From assembly GCF_016863135.1 (NCBI RefSeq), contig NZ_BOOH01000049.1, forward strand, positions 1-64,000: a stretch of DNA of 64,000 nt, written 5' to 3'. The position numbers and the translations under genes are program-made. This DNA is from Planobispora longispora (GTDB lineage: Bacteria > Actinomycetota > Actinomycetes > Streptosporangiales > Streptosporangiaceae). Below are positions 50,322 through 59,073 of this stretch, piece by piece. The notes beneath the pieces were generated by a model, which was not told the DNA's origin, made no database searches, and saw nothing but the letters and a program-made list of their open reading frames with translations. Position 1 is the first letter of the stretch. Each line of letters starts with the position of its first letter.

Positions 50322-52532
50322 GTGGTGCGCGACGCTGTTGAGACCAACTTCGCCGAGGCGGTGGCGGCCCTGACGCCGGGAACCCCCCGCGATCCGGCCC
50401 TGCCGGTGCGCGAGGGGACGACGCTGACCGGAGCGCGCTGCCGGGAGCTGTTCGACTTCCAGCTCGGCAGCCGGTTGCTGGACATCGCCGCACGCCGGCT
50501 GCGCGAGCAGGGCGAAGGCTTCTACACCATCGGCTCGGCGGGCCACGAGGGCAACGCGGCCGTCGCCGCGGCGCTGCGCGTCACCGACCCCGCCCTGCTG
50601 CACTACCGCTCCGGCGCCTTCTACCTGGCCAGGTCCGCGATGGCCGGGCGGCTGCCCGAGGAGGGCCTGCGCGACGTGCTGCTCGGACTGGTGGCCGCGG
50701 CCGAGGAACCGATCGCGGGCGGCCGGCACAAGGTCTTCGGCCACCCGGACCTGGCGGTGATCCCGCAGACCTCCACGATCGCCAGCCACCTGCCGCGCGC
50801 GGCGGGCGTGGCCTTCGCCGTCGAGCGCGCGCGCCAGCTCGGCGTGGCGAGCCCGTGGCCGGACGACGCGATCGCGGTGTGCAGCTTCGGCGACGCCTCG
50901 GCCAACCACGCCAGCGCCCTGTCCGGCCTCAACACCGCCGCCTACGGCTCCTACCAGGGCCTGGGGATGCCCGTCCTGTTCGTGTGCGAGGACAACGGGC
51001 TGGGCATCAGCGTGCGGACCCCGAGCGGCTGGGTGGAGGCCGCCCGACACTCCCTGCTGGAGTACTTCGAAGCCGACGGCTGCGACCTGGCCGACGTGTA
51101 CGACGTGGCGCGGGCCGCCGCCGAGCACGTCCGCGCGCACCGCGCCCCGGCCCTCCTGCGCGTCGGCACCGTCCGGCTGATGGGGCACGCGGGCTCCGAT
51201 GTGGAGCTGTCCTACCGGACCAAGCGGGAGATCGGCGCCGACCTCGAACGCGACCCGCTGGTGTCGACCGCCCGGCTGCTCGTCGAGGCCGGCCTGACCA
51301 CTCCCGAGGAGGTGCTCGCCCGCTACGACACGACGCGCGAGCACGTGCTCAAGATGGCCATGGAGAGCTCCCGCCGGCCGCGCCTGACCTCCGCCGCCGA
51401 CATCATGGAGCCGCTGGCCCCCCGGACCCCGGAGACCGTCGCCCCGGCCAGCGCGGTCGCCGCCGCCTCCCGGGAGAAGGCGTTCGGCGGGCGCCTGCCC
51501 GAGCACGAGGGCCTGCTCACCCTCTCCCAGGCGATCAACCGGACCCTGGCCGACACCCTGGCCGCCCACCCCGACGTGCTGGTCTTCGGCGAGGACGTCG
51601 CCCGCAAGGGCGGCGTCTACGGCGTCACCCGGGGCCTGCAGAAGCGCTTCGGCGCGGGCCGGGTGTTCGACACCCTCCTGGACGAGCAGGCCGTACTCGG
51701 CCTGGCCCTCGGCTCCGGCCTGTCCGGGCTGGTGCCGGTCCCCGAGATCCAGTATCTCGCCTATCTGCACAACGCGCTGGACCAGATCCGCGGCGAGGCC
51801 GCGACCCTCCCCTTCTTCTCCCGCGCCGCCTTCCGCAACCCGATGGTGGTGCGCGTGGCCGCATACGCCTACCAGAAGGGGTTCGGCGGCCACTTCCACA
51901 ACGACAACTCCGTGGCCGCGCTGCGCGACATCCCGGGCCTGGTCGTCGCCTCGCCGGCCCGGCCCGACGACGCCGCCGCCATGCTGCGCACCTGTCTGGC
52001 CGCCGCCCGCGTCGACGGCAGCGTCTGCGTCTTCCTCGAGCCGATCGCCCTCTACACCACCCGCGACATGTTCGAGGAGGGCGACAACGGCTGGCTGGCG
52101 CCGTACGTCCCGCCCTCCCGCTGGGCGGAGACCCACGTCCCCATCGGCCGTGCCCGCAGCTACGGCGACGGCCGCGACCTGACCATCGTGACCTTCGGCA
52201 ACGGCCTGCGGATGAGCCTGCGGGCCGCCGTCAAGCTCACCGCCGAGGGCCACGGCTGCCGGGTCCTCGACCTGCGCTGGCTGTCCCCGCTGCCGGTGGA
52301 AGACCTGCTGCACGCGGCCGAGCTGACCGGCAAGGTGCTGATCGCCGACGAGACCCGCCGCTCCGGCGGCGTCTCGGAGGGCATCGTCGCCGAGCTGCTG
52401 GACGCCGGCTTCACCGGCCGGATCGCCCGGGTGACCTCCTGCGACAGCTTCGTCCCCCTGGGCGACGCCGCCAAGCACGTGCTGCTGTCGGAGGACGAGA
52501 TCGAGGAAGCCGCCCGCAAACTCCTCGGCTGA
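50322..52532 (+). CDS. 2-oxo acid dehydrogenase E1, fused alpha-beta (branched-chain type)
   Basis: A 736-residue thiamine-diphosphate enzyme joining what are usually two subunits. The alpha part (~1-375) has YTIGSAGHEGNAAVAAAL and the ThDP motif CSFGDASANHASALSGLN. The beta part (~390-736) begins LTLSQAINRTLADTLAAHPDVLVFGEDVARKGGVYGVTRGL and includes YQKGFGGHFHNDNSVAALRDIPGLVV. A short Ala-rich linker joins them. It decarboxylates a 2-oxo acid, probably one from branched amino acids, producing acyl-CoA with E2 and E3, which are not in the window. This would feed the nearby leucine operon. Start is a GTG, probably leaderless. Confidence 0.88.
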   Translation: MVRDAVETNFAEAVAALTPGTPRDPALPVREGTTLTGARCRELFDFQLGSRLLDIAARRLREQGEGFYTIGSAGHEGNAAVAAALRVTDPALLHYRSGAFYLARSAMAGRLPEEGLRDVLLGLVAAAEEPIAGGRHKVFGHPDLAVIPQTSTIASHLPRAAGVAFAVERARQLGVASPWPDDAIAVCSFGDASANHASALSGLNTAAYGSYQGLGMPVLFVCEDNGLGISVRTPSGWVEAARHSLLEYFEADGCDLADVYDVARAAAEHVRAHRAPALLRVGTVRLMGHAGSDVELSYRTKREIGADLERDPLVSTARLLVEAGLTTPEEVLARYDTTREHVLKMAMESSRRPRLTSAADIMEPLAPRTPETVAPASAVAAASREKAFGGRLPEHEGLLTLSQAINRTLADTLAAHPDVLVFGEDVARKGGVYGVTRGLQKRFGAGRVFDTLLDEQAVLGLALGSGLSGLVPVPEIQYLAYLHNALDQIRGEAATLPFFSRAAFRNPMVVRVAAYAYQKGFGGHFHNDNSVAALRDIPGLVVASPARPDDAAAMLRTCLAAARVDGSVCVFLEPIALYTTRDMFEEGDNGWLAPYVPPSRWAETHVPIGRARSYGDGRDLTIVTFGNGLRMSLRAAVKLTAEGHGCRVLDLRWLSPLPVEDLLHAAELTGKVLIADETRRSGGVSEGIVAELLDAGFTGRIARVTSCDSFVPLGDAAKHVLLSEDEIEEAARKLLG

Positions 52533-52539
52533 GCCACCG

Positions 52540-52587
52540 CGGCGGGTCCCGTCCCCGCGCCGAAGGCGTCCGGGGCGGGACCCGCCG
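52540..52587 (+). terminator. Long terminator hairpin after the E1 gene
   Basis: CGGCGGGTCCCG (52540-52551) pairs exactly with 52576-52587, and an inner CCCCG/CGGGG extends the stem. It starts seven bases after the stop codon. Confidence 0.75.
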
Positions 52588-52692
52588 TCATCCTCCCGGA
52601 GAGTTCGGCGTTCCCCCGCGGTCGCCATCAGACTGGATGTCGTGGGACGCTTTGCTCCGGCGTTCCGGAACCTCCGTGGGGAGAGTCGATCC

Positions 52693-53406
52693 TTGACCGA
52701 AGTGTGGGTGACCCTGACCACGGCCCAGCCCAAACCGTCCGGCTGGGTCGTGCTGCTGTCCGCGCTCGCGGCGCTGGCCGTGGTGGGGTGGTCCACCTCG
52801 TGGCAGATCTCCCGCGGGCTGGTCACCATCGCGCACGAGGGCGGGCACGCTCTGATGGCGCTGCTCACCCGGCGCAAGCTCCAGGGCATCCGCCTGCACT
52901 CCGACACCTCGGGCGTGACGCTCACCCGGGGCAGGCCGACCGGACCCGGCATGATCCTGACGGCCGCCGCGGGGTACGTCGCGCCGTCGCTGCTGGGCCT
53001 GGGCGGGGCCTGGCTGACCTCCGCGGGTTACGTCGCCGTGCTCATCGCCGTCGTGATCGTGCTGCTGATCTGCATGCTGCTGCTGATCCGCAACCTGTTC
53101 GGGGTGGTGAGCCTGCTGGCCACCGGCGGGGCGATCACCGCGCTGACCTGGTACGCCCCGCCGGACGTGGACGCGATCATCGCCTACCTGGCGGTCTGGT
53201 TCCTGCTGTTCGGCGGGATCCGGCCGATCCTGGAGCTGCGGCGCAAGCGCAGGTACGGCGGGGTGCCCGACTCCGACGCCGACCAGCTCGCCCGGCTGAC
53301 CTTCCTGCCCGCCGGGATCTGGGTGGTGCTGTTCCTGCTCGTCGCGCTCGCGTCCCTGGCGGGCGGCGCCTACCTGCTGGTCCCGCTGCCCCGCGGCCTG
53401 TTCTGA
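52693..53406 (+). CDS. M50-family membrane metalloprotease-like protein
   Basis: A 237-residue integral membrane protein with the zinc motif HEGGH (residues 48-52, HExxH form) at the end of a hydrophobic segment, as in site-2-protease-type M50 peptidases. Five or six membrane helices follow, including WLTSAGYVAVLIAVVIVLLICMLLLI. The third zinc ligand is not obvious, so activity is not certain. I place the start at TTG 52693, eight bases after GGGGAG, giving MTEVWVTLTTAQPKPSGW, rather than the GTG at 52642, which lacks a ribosome site. Members can cleave membrane-bound regulators or simply be HExxH membrane proteins. Confidence 0.75.
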   Translation: MTEVWVTLTTAQPKPSGWVVLLSALAALAVVGWSTSWQISRGLVTIAHEGGHALMALLTRRKLQGIRLHSDTSGVTLTRGRPTGPGMILTAAAGYVAPSLLGLGGAWLTSAGYVAVLIAVVIVLLICMLLLIRNLFGVVSLLATGGAITALTWYAPPDVDAIIAYLAVWFLLFGGIRPILELRRKRRYGGVPDSDADQLARLTFLPAGIWVVLFLLVALASLAGGAYLLVPLPRGLF

Positions 53407-53477
53407 GGCTCTTCCGCCGGCCCGCCCGGTCTGATCGCCCTGGGCGGATCCGGGACGGGATTGTCGGGCGCAGGCCG

Positions 53478-53490
53478 TACGGTATAGCGC
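53478..53490 (+). promoter_or_regulatory. -10 element ahead of the SMC operon (leaderless)
   Basis: TACGGT (TANNNT) ends seven bases before the GTG at 53491. No ribosome site precedes that GTG, and no convincing -35 is seen. Confidence 0.35.
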
Positions 53491-54708
53491 GTGCCAGAGA
53501 CCAACCACGAGATCACGCTCGACTCCGCGCTGGGCGAGGAGGCCGTGCTCGCGACCTACCGCCGGATGTTCGCCGCGCTCGCGCGCGACAGCGGCGCGGT
53601 CGTGGACGACCCCGTCCTGGTCGACATCGCCGAGACCCTGTTCGCGGCCTTCGCCGAGGCCGGGGAGGAGTGGCTGACCCACGAGCAGATGCGGCACGTC
53701 TGCCGGGCCTACTCCCCCGACATGTTCGAGAACCGCCTGCGGGTGCTCAAGGGCCTCGGCGCGATCCGCGAGGTGTTCCCCAAGCCCAACCAGCTCCGCT
53801 ACCGGGCGTCGTTCACCAGCGTGGTGGGGCTGATGTTCATCCGGCGGATGATGGACGACGGCGGCCAGTCGGAGATGCACCGGCTGCTGGCGCTGGAAGA
53901 CCTCAACGTCGCCGACCCGCGCACGACCATGGAGGAGGCGCGCGCCAGCGCGCAGAACCTGGCGCGGGCGTTCCGCCTGTGGGCGCTGGAGCTGGTCACG
54001 CTGACCGGCGGCACCATCGAGGAGCTGCGCGAGCAGGCCCCCAAGCTCTGGGGCACCGAGGAGATCGCCCGCCGGGCGCAGAACCTGCACGGCACGATCC
54101 TGAACCGCTGGCCCGACCTCGACCGCACCTGCACCGAGCTGCGCTCCGCGATCTACGCCTACAGCGACGCCTCCCGCCGCGCGGCCGGGCGGCTGGCCGA
54201 CTCCGCGGGCACCACGCGCAACCTGACGCTGCTGCCCGCCGAGACCTGGCGGACCTTCGCCCAGACCGCGAGCAAGGAGCGGCTGGCCGCGGTGCTCGAC
54301 GGCTTCGTCTTCGACGCCCCCGCGCCGTGGCACGACCCGGCGGCGATCGTCCGGGCGGTCGACGAGAGCCCGCGTCCCGCGCCCGTCCAGCCCACTCCCC
54401 CGCGCTCGGCCCTGCCCGACCCCGGCCCGGCCGACTCCTACGACGCGGCCTCCGACGGGCTCGACCGGCTGGCCTCCGTCGCCGAGGGCGCGCTCGGCAC
54501 GCGGACCTCGGCCCGGCTGGAGGAGCTGCTCACCGCCGACGGCGAGTGGGTCTCCGCCCGCCGCCTCCTGGCCGACCTGGTCTCGATCGATCTGCGCCCC
54601 GAGTCGCCCTACCGGCTGCGCTGGAGCGACGGCCTGACCGCCGGCCCCGGCGCCGAGCCGGCCTGGCTCTCCCACGGCGTGCTGGAGAGGACCGACCGTG
54701 AGGCCTGA
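53491..54708 (+). CDS. Accessory protein 1 of an SMC-like ATPase operon
   Basis: A 405-residue, mostly helical soluble protein. Residues ~1-115 contain HEQMRHVCRAYSPDMFENRLRVLKGLGAIREVFPKPNQLRYRASF, which reads like a winged-helix unit. A helical middle (ASAQNLARAFRLWALELVTLTGGTIEEL; LHGTILNRWPDLDRTCTELRSAIYAYSDASRRAAGRL) follows, then a proline-rich linker near 290-315 and a small C-terminal domain (TSARLEELLTADGEWVSARRLLADLVSI). I do not recognise the family with certainty. As first gene before a second helical/winged protein and an SMC ATPase, it fits the kleisin position (MukF/JetA). It overlaps the next gene by 11 bases. Confidence 0.78.
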   Translation: MPETNHEITLDSALGEEAVLATYRRMFAALARDSGAVVDDPVLVDIAETLFAAFAEAGEEWLTHEQMRHVCRAYSPDMFENRLRVLKGLGAIREVFPKPNQLRYRASFTSVVGLMFIRRMMDDGGQSEMHRLLALEDLNVADPRTTMEEARASAQNLARAFRLWALELVTLTGGTIEELREQAPKLWGTEEIARRAQNLHGTILNRWPDLDRTCTELRSAIYAYSDASRRAAGRLADSAGTTRNLTLLPAETWRTFAQTASKERLAAVLDGFVFDAPAPWHDPAAIVRAVDESPRPAPVQPTPPRSALPDPGPADSYDAASDGLDRLASVAEGALGTRTSARLEELLTADGEWVSARRLLADLVSIDLRPESPYRLRWSDGLTAGPGAEPAWLSHGVLERTDREA

Positions 54709-55939
54709 GGTGACACCGGTGTCCGAGGTGACACCGGTGTCCGAGGTGAGACCGGCCTCCGAGGTGACGACCGAGCTCGCGCACGTGCGGGCCCGGGCGG
54801 CCGGCCCGCTCGCCCTGGAGGCGGACGCCCCCGCCCCGCGGGGCATGATCCGGCTGGCGCGCGGCGACGGCTCCGGCTTCGCGCTGCCCGCCTGGCCCGA
54901 CGGCGCGACCCCCGCGGTCCTGGAGGAATACCAGGTCGCGCCGGTCCAGGTGGAACGGTCCGGGGAGACCCGGCGGGTGCTGGCCGCCGCGCTGAAGTGC
55001 TGCTGGAGCGACCTGACCGCCGATCCCTGGCCGGGCGCGCCCGCGCCGGTGGACGACGTGCTCGCCGCCTACCGGGCGCTCATCGGCCGGGGCGACGATC
55101 TCATGCGCAACTGGGCGGTGGGCGCGCTGCGCCGGCTGCACGACTCCGCCTGGCTGGTGGTCGGCGACGGTCTGGTACGGCTCGGCCCCCGGTGCGCCTC
55201 CTGGCCCGCGGAGTCGCACGCGCAGCTGCGGGAGCTGGTGCGCCGCCTGCCCGCCCCGGGCGCGGAGGCGGCCGGGCTCGACGTACTGCCCACCGCGGGC
55301 GCCGCCGGGACCGCCGCGAGCGTCACGGTGCCCGAGGCGGTGGACGACGACGTGCTCGGCCCGCTCGACGAGCGCCGGCGGGCGGAGGTCGTCGCCGCCT
55401 TCATGGCGGTGGAGCACGCCGCCGAGCCGGTGCACGAGGCCCGTTTCCCCGCGCTGCGCGACCCGGCGCTCCGCCGCGTGCTCGCCGAGCTGCTCCAGCG
55501 GCGCGGGCGGGTCCTCGTCCCGGGGCGGGAGGTCTGGACCTCGGGCTACGCCGACGACGTGGCGGCCGAGGCGGGCACGGCCCCCGGCGAGGCCGAGCGC
55601 GCCGTCCTGACGCTGGTGCTGATCCACTCGGTGGCGATCCCGCGCGCCGAGGGCGTGCTGCCCGCCGACAGCTGGTCCTCGCCGTTCCCCACCCAGGTGG
55701 AGGAGTTGCGGCGGCACACCATGATGCCGATCGGCGAGCTGGAGGCCGCGCTGCGGGCCCTGCGTCACGCGGGGCTGCTGACCCAGGTGAAGGCCGGGGA
55801 GGAGGCGGGCGGCTACGTGCCGGGCCCGCAGTTCCACCGGCTGACCGGCCGGGCCCGGCGGCGCCTGCAGGAGGAGCTGATCCTCGCCGCCGGTCCGAAC
55901 ACCCCGCTGGCGGCGGCCGTACGGGCCAAGCGCCGGTGA
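54698..55939 (+). CDS. Accessory protein 2 of the SMC-like ATPase operon
   Basis: A 413-residue soluble protein. It opens with three 6-residue repeats (EVTPVS type) of probably no structure. The N-terminal half includes GMIRLARGDGSGFALPAWPDGATPAVLEEYQVAPVQVE-type beta sequence and RALIGRGDDLMRNWAVGALRRLHDSAWLVVGDGLVRLGP. The C-terminal half has helical/winged stretches (RAEVVAAFMAVEHAAEPVHEARFPALRDPALRRVLAELLQRRGRVLVP; IGELEAALRALRHAGLLTQVKAGEEAGGYVPGPQFHRLT). The last is winged-helix-like, as expected of a KITE (MukE/JetB) partner. Family not firmly recognised. GTG start overlaps the preceding gene. Confidence 0.76.
   Translation: MRPEVTPVSEVTPVSEVRPASEVTTELAHVRARAAGPLALEADAPAPRGMIRLARGDGSGFALPAWPDGATPAVLEEYQVAPVQVERSGETRRVLAAALKCCWSDLTADPWPGAPAPVDDVLAAYRALIGRGDDLMRNWAVGALRRLHDSAWLVVGDGLVRLGPRCASWPAESHAQLRELVRRLPAPGAEAAGLDVLPTAGAAGTAASVTVPEAVDDDVLGPLDERRRAEVVAAFMAVEHAAEPVHEARFPALRDPALRRVLAELLQRRGRVLVPGREVWTSGYADDVAAEAGTAPGEAERAVLTLVLIHSVAIPRAEGVLPADSWSSPFPTQVEELRRHTMMPIGELEAALRALRHAGLLTQVKAGEEAGGYVPGPQFHRLTGRARRRLQEELILAAGPNTPLAAAVRAKRR
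54707..54760 (+). repeat. Three 18-bp repeats containing twin palindromes at the start of accessory gene 2
   Basis: GAGGTGACACCGGTGTCC occurs at 54707-54724 and 54725-54742, with a diverged third copy to 54760. Each of the first two holds the perfect palindrome GACACCGGTGTC (54712-54723 and 54730-54741), 18 bases apart. Each copy also presents GAGGTG, that is, an alternative GTG start. Confidence 0.75.
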
Positions 55940-56040
55940 ACCCCGCGGACGGCGGAACCCACGCGGAGAGCACATCGACAGCCACGGCGGAGACCGCACC
56001 CAGTGCCGCGCCGAGGGCTCCGGAGGAAGGAACGACAGGG

Positions 56041-59000
56041 TTGACCCAGCAGCCGAGCCAGACGGACCGCGGGGACCAGGCGAGCCTGGTGGCGGTGGAC
56101 GCGCGGACGGGCGCGCCCAGCGAGAACGTGGTCGGCGACCGGGTTCTGATCGCCGTGCAGGCGGTCAACATCTCCCGGCTGTCCACGCATCCGGTGCCGA
56201 TCGTGCCGGGCACGCTGATCGTGGTCGCCGGCGCGGGGCCGAAGGACTCCAACGGCGCGGGCAAGTCCTCGTTCATCGCGATGATCACGGCACTGCTCGG
56301 CGACGAGCAGTGGCGCTTCGCCTCCGGCGCGAAGGCCGTCTCCGAGCTGCTGTTCAACGCCGAGCTCGCGGCCGGGGGCGGCGGGCGCGCCTGGTCCAGC
56401 GCCTCCCACGGCTACATCGTGGGCGTCTTCGCCGGCGCCGGCACGATGGACGACGCGGTGACCGTCTGGCTGCGGGTCAACCAGGAGGCGCCGCATCTGG
56501 AGATCCGGTGGACGCGCGGGGTGCGGGTCGCCGCGGCGTCCTCGGAGGCGGAGCGGGTGGCGCGCGCCGACGAGGTGTGGGCGACCCTGCCGCGCTCGGC
56601 CGGGCGGCGTGACGTGGTCGCGCGCGACCTGACGAGGTTCCTGTACGGCGACCGCGTCCGCTGCGTGTCGTTCCTGTCCACCTCGGTGCGGAGCAAGGTC
56701 GCCACGAACCTGCTCTCCCAGCCGCTCAACGAGATCTCCCCGGAACGGGTCTTCGAGGCGATCGCAGCGCTCACCGGTCTGGACGCCGAGCTCGACCAGG
56801 AGCGGGAGGCCCGGCGCGACGAGCACGCCAAGCGCGTCCGGGCGGGGCGGGCCATGGAGCTGCTCAAGGAGTTCGAGGACGAGTCGCGGACCCTGCTGGA
56901 GACCTTCGACCGCCGGGACCGGGCCAGGGTCGGCCTGGCGGACGCGCTGCGCTGCTGGCGGGGGCGGCTGGCCCGCAGGCTGGCCGACGCGACGCGGCGG
57001 GACGAGGCGCTCGCCTCCGAGCTCGCGCGGTTCCGGCAGGAGGGCGAGCGCGCCGCGGAGGCGATCGAGACGGTCCGCGCGGAGATCGCCACGTTGAAGG
57101 ACGACACGCTGGACCGCGGCCTGGCCGAGGCCCGCGGCGAGCTGGCCGCCCTGCAGGCCCGCGCGGCCAAGCTCGACGCCGACCGGGCCGTGGCGGAGAA
57201 CTCCGCCGACGAGTTGCGCGGTCTGATCCCCGCCCTGGAGGAGCGGCGGCGGCTGGCCGACGGCCGTGACGCCCAGGCCGCCGAGGCCGAGCTGGCGCAG
57301 GCCAGGGTGCGGCTGACCGAGGCGCTGAAGTCCCTGGGCGTGGCCGACCGGGAGGCCGCCGGCGCCGCGGCGGCGCTGGAGGACGCCGAGGGCGGTCCGG
57401 CCGCGGCCCAGCTCAAGGCGCTCGCCACGGCGGGCGTCGGGGCGAGCGGCCTGCTCGACGCGATCGACGTGGCCGAGCAGGCCCGTGACGACGCGGCGGA
57501 CCGGGCAGGGGGCGCGGGCGGCGCGGCGGGCGCGGTCTCTGTGACGGGGAGCCGGGGCTGGCCGCAGGAGCACGCGGTCGTCGTCGACGCGGCCGACCTG
57601 GAGGCGGCGGCGCGGGCGCTGGCCGGGCTTCCCGGGTCGGTCCTGGTCAGCTCGGCCGGGATCACCGTGGTGGGCGCGTTCGAGGCGGTGACCACCGGCC
57701 GGGAGGCCCGGATCAAGGCCGCCGAGGTGCGGCTGCACCGGGCGCGTGACGCGCAGGAGACGGCGGCGGACGCCGTACGGGCCGCCGAGGACGGGGTGGC
57801 CGAGGCCGAGCGGCGGCTGGAGGGCGCCCGGGCGGCCGTGCGGCTGACCGACGTCGAGCGGCGGCTGGCCGAGCGGCGGGCCCGGCTCACCGAGCTGACC
57901 GAGGCGCTGGGCGAGATCACGCCGAAGATCGCCGAGGCCGAGCAGCGGGCGAGCGCGCTGGACTTCCGCGCCCGGACCAGGAACATGGAGATCGAGCGGC
58001 TGGAGGGCCGCCGGGCCCGCCACGAGGCCGAGCGCGACCGGGCCGGAGAGCAGACGGCCCGGATCGCCGCCGACCGCGACGCCCTGCGCCTGGACGCGCT
58101 GGCCCGCGAGTGGGGCGGGACGGCCGAGGGCGCGCGCGAGTGGCTGGACGCGCTGGGCGACGACGAGCGCCCGCTGACCGCCGAGGAGTGGTGGCGGGCG
58201 GCCGAGCGCCGCCTGGACGAGGCCCTGCGCGCCACCTTCCCCGCCGAGGACGAGGAGATGCCCGAGGAGCTCCGTTTCCTCCTGCGGGAGCGGGCCGAGC
58301 CGGGCGCGGGCCGGACCGCCCGGGAGCAGGCGACGTTCCCCGGCGTGTGCGGGGCGCTCTCGTCCTACCTGCGCGCCCAGGAGGAGTACGAACGCCACCA
58401 GCGCCGCCAGATCGAGGCCCAGCTCGCCACCCGGCAGCGAGACCTGTCCGCCGCCGCCAGGGGCGCCGAGGAGGCCGCCCAGTCCACCGCCGTGCACCGT
58501 GCGGCGCTGACCGCGGCGATCAAGGCGCGGCTGACCCGGGTGGCCGAGGAGTTCGAGAAGCTGGACACCTCCTACGGCGGGTACGGCGCGACGCTGGAGT
58601 TCCCGGTCCCGCCCGCGCCCGCCGACCCGGAGCAGCGCTGGGCGTGGCGGGTCGTCCCGAAGTGGCGCCGGGGCGAGGGCCAGGGCTTCGTGCCGTACAA
58701 CCGGCGGGCCAACACCGCGCTGATGGACGAGAAGGCGGTGAAGCTGGTCTGCGCGGCGGCGATCGCCTCCTCCGGCGGCGGGCACCTCTGCCTGGTCCTG
58801 GACGAGCTGGGCCGCAACCTCGGCAAGGAGCACCGGCGCGAGGCCGTGGCGCTGTTCCGCCGGATCGGCGAGACCTACGGGATCACGGTGATCGGCGCGC
58901 TCCAGGACGACATGGAGCCCTACGCGGTGGACGCCTGCGGGCAGTACGTCAAGCTGCGCCGCTCCTCCGACGCCATGCCGTACAACGAGCCGCCGGTGAT

Positions 59001-59061
59001 CATCGGCCATGACCGCCACGCCGACCGGGTGCGCGCCCTCGCCTCGGCGGTGAGCCGGTAG
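56041..59061 (+). CDS. SMC/MukB-like ATPase with long coiled coils
   Basis: A 1006-residue ATPase. The N-terminal head (~25-230) holds Walker A in GAGPKDSNGAGKSSFIAMI (~64-82). Two long coiled-coil arms (~240-480 and ~570-830) flank a hinge-like segment (GWPQEHAVVVDAADLEAAARAL...GITVVGAFEAV). The C-terminal head (~890-1006) has VPYNRRANTALMDEKAVKLVC, a GGG-type signature and Walker B HLCLVLDELGRNLG. This is the SMC plan and resembles the MukB/MksB/JetC branch. I start at TTG 56041 behind GGAGGAAGG. The in-frame GTG at 55936 overlaps the upstream stop (GTGA), but the codons between have clearly lower third-position GC than the genes, so that stretch is probably not coding. DNA loop extrusion or defence against plasmids is inferred. 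Confidence 0.84.
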   Translation: MTQQPSQTDRGDQASLVAVDARTGAPSENVVGDRVLIAVQAVNISRLSTHPVPIVPGTLIVVAGAGPKDSNGAGKSSFIAMITALLGDEQWRFASGAKAVSELLFNAELAAGGGGRAWSSASHGYIVGVFAGAGTMDDAVTVWLRVNQEAPHLEIRWTRGVRVAAASSEAERVARADEVWATLPRSAGRRDVVARDLTRFLYGDRVRCVSFLSTSVRSKVATNLLSQPLNEISPERVFEAIAALTGLDAELDQEREARRDEHAKRVRAGRAMELLKEFEDESRTLLETFDRRDRARVGLADALRCWRGRLARRLADATRRDEALASELARFRQEGERAAEAIETVRAEIATLKDDTLDRGLAEARGELAALQARAAKLDADRAVAENSADELRGLIPALEERRRLADGRDAQAAEAELAQARVRLTEALKSLGVADREAAGAAAALEDAEGGPAAAQLKALATAGVGASGLLDAIDVAEQARDDAADRAGGAGGAAGAVSVTGSRGWPQEHAVVVDAADLEAAARALAGLPGSVLVSSAGITVVGAFEAVTTGREARIKAAEVRLHRARDAQETAADAVRAAEDGVAEAERRLEGARAAVRLTDVERRLAERRARLTELTEALGEITPKIAEAEQRASALDFRARTRNMEIERLEGRRARHEAERDRAGEQTARIAADRDALRLDALAREWGGTAEGAREWLDALGDDERPLTAEEWWRAAERRLDEALRATFPAEDEEMPEELRFLLRERAEPGAGRTAREQATFPGVCGALSSYLRAQEEYERHQRRQIEAQLATRQRDLSAAARGAEEAAQSTAVHRAALTAAIKARLTRVAEEFEKLDTSYGGYGATLEFPVPPAPADPEQRWAWRVVPKWRRGEGQGFVPYNRRANTALMDEKAVKLVCAAAIASSGGGHLCLVLDELGRNLGKEHRREAVALFRRIGETYGITVIGALQDDMEPYAVDACGQYVKLRRSSDAMPYNEPPVIIGHDRHADRVRALASAVSR

Positions 59062-59073
59062 GACGGGCGGTCT

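Noticed and set aside
49746-52952. 1068-residue minus-strand ORF over the E1 and neighbouring genes
   Set aside because: Low-complexity Gly/Arg/Val/Ala shadow. It crosses real genes on both strands and a terminator, and has no domain.
55936-56040. N-terminal extension of the SMC-like protein from the GTG at 55936
   Set aside because: Third-position GC of these codons is about 74%, well below neighbouring genes, and a good ribosome site precedes the TTG at 56041.
55813-59019. 1068-residue minus-strand ORF over the SMC-like gene
   Set aside because: Antisense shadow; the plus frame has Walker motifs and coiled coils.
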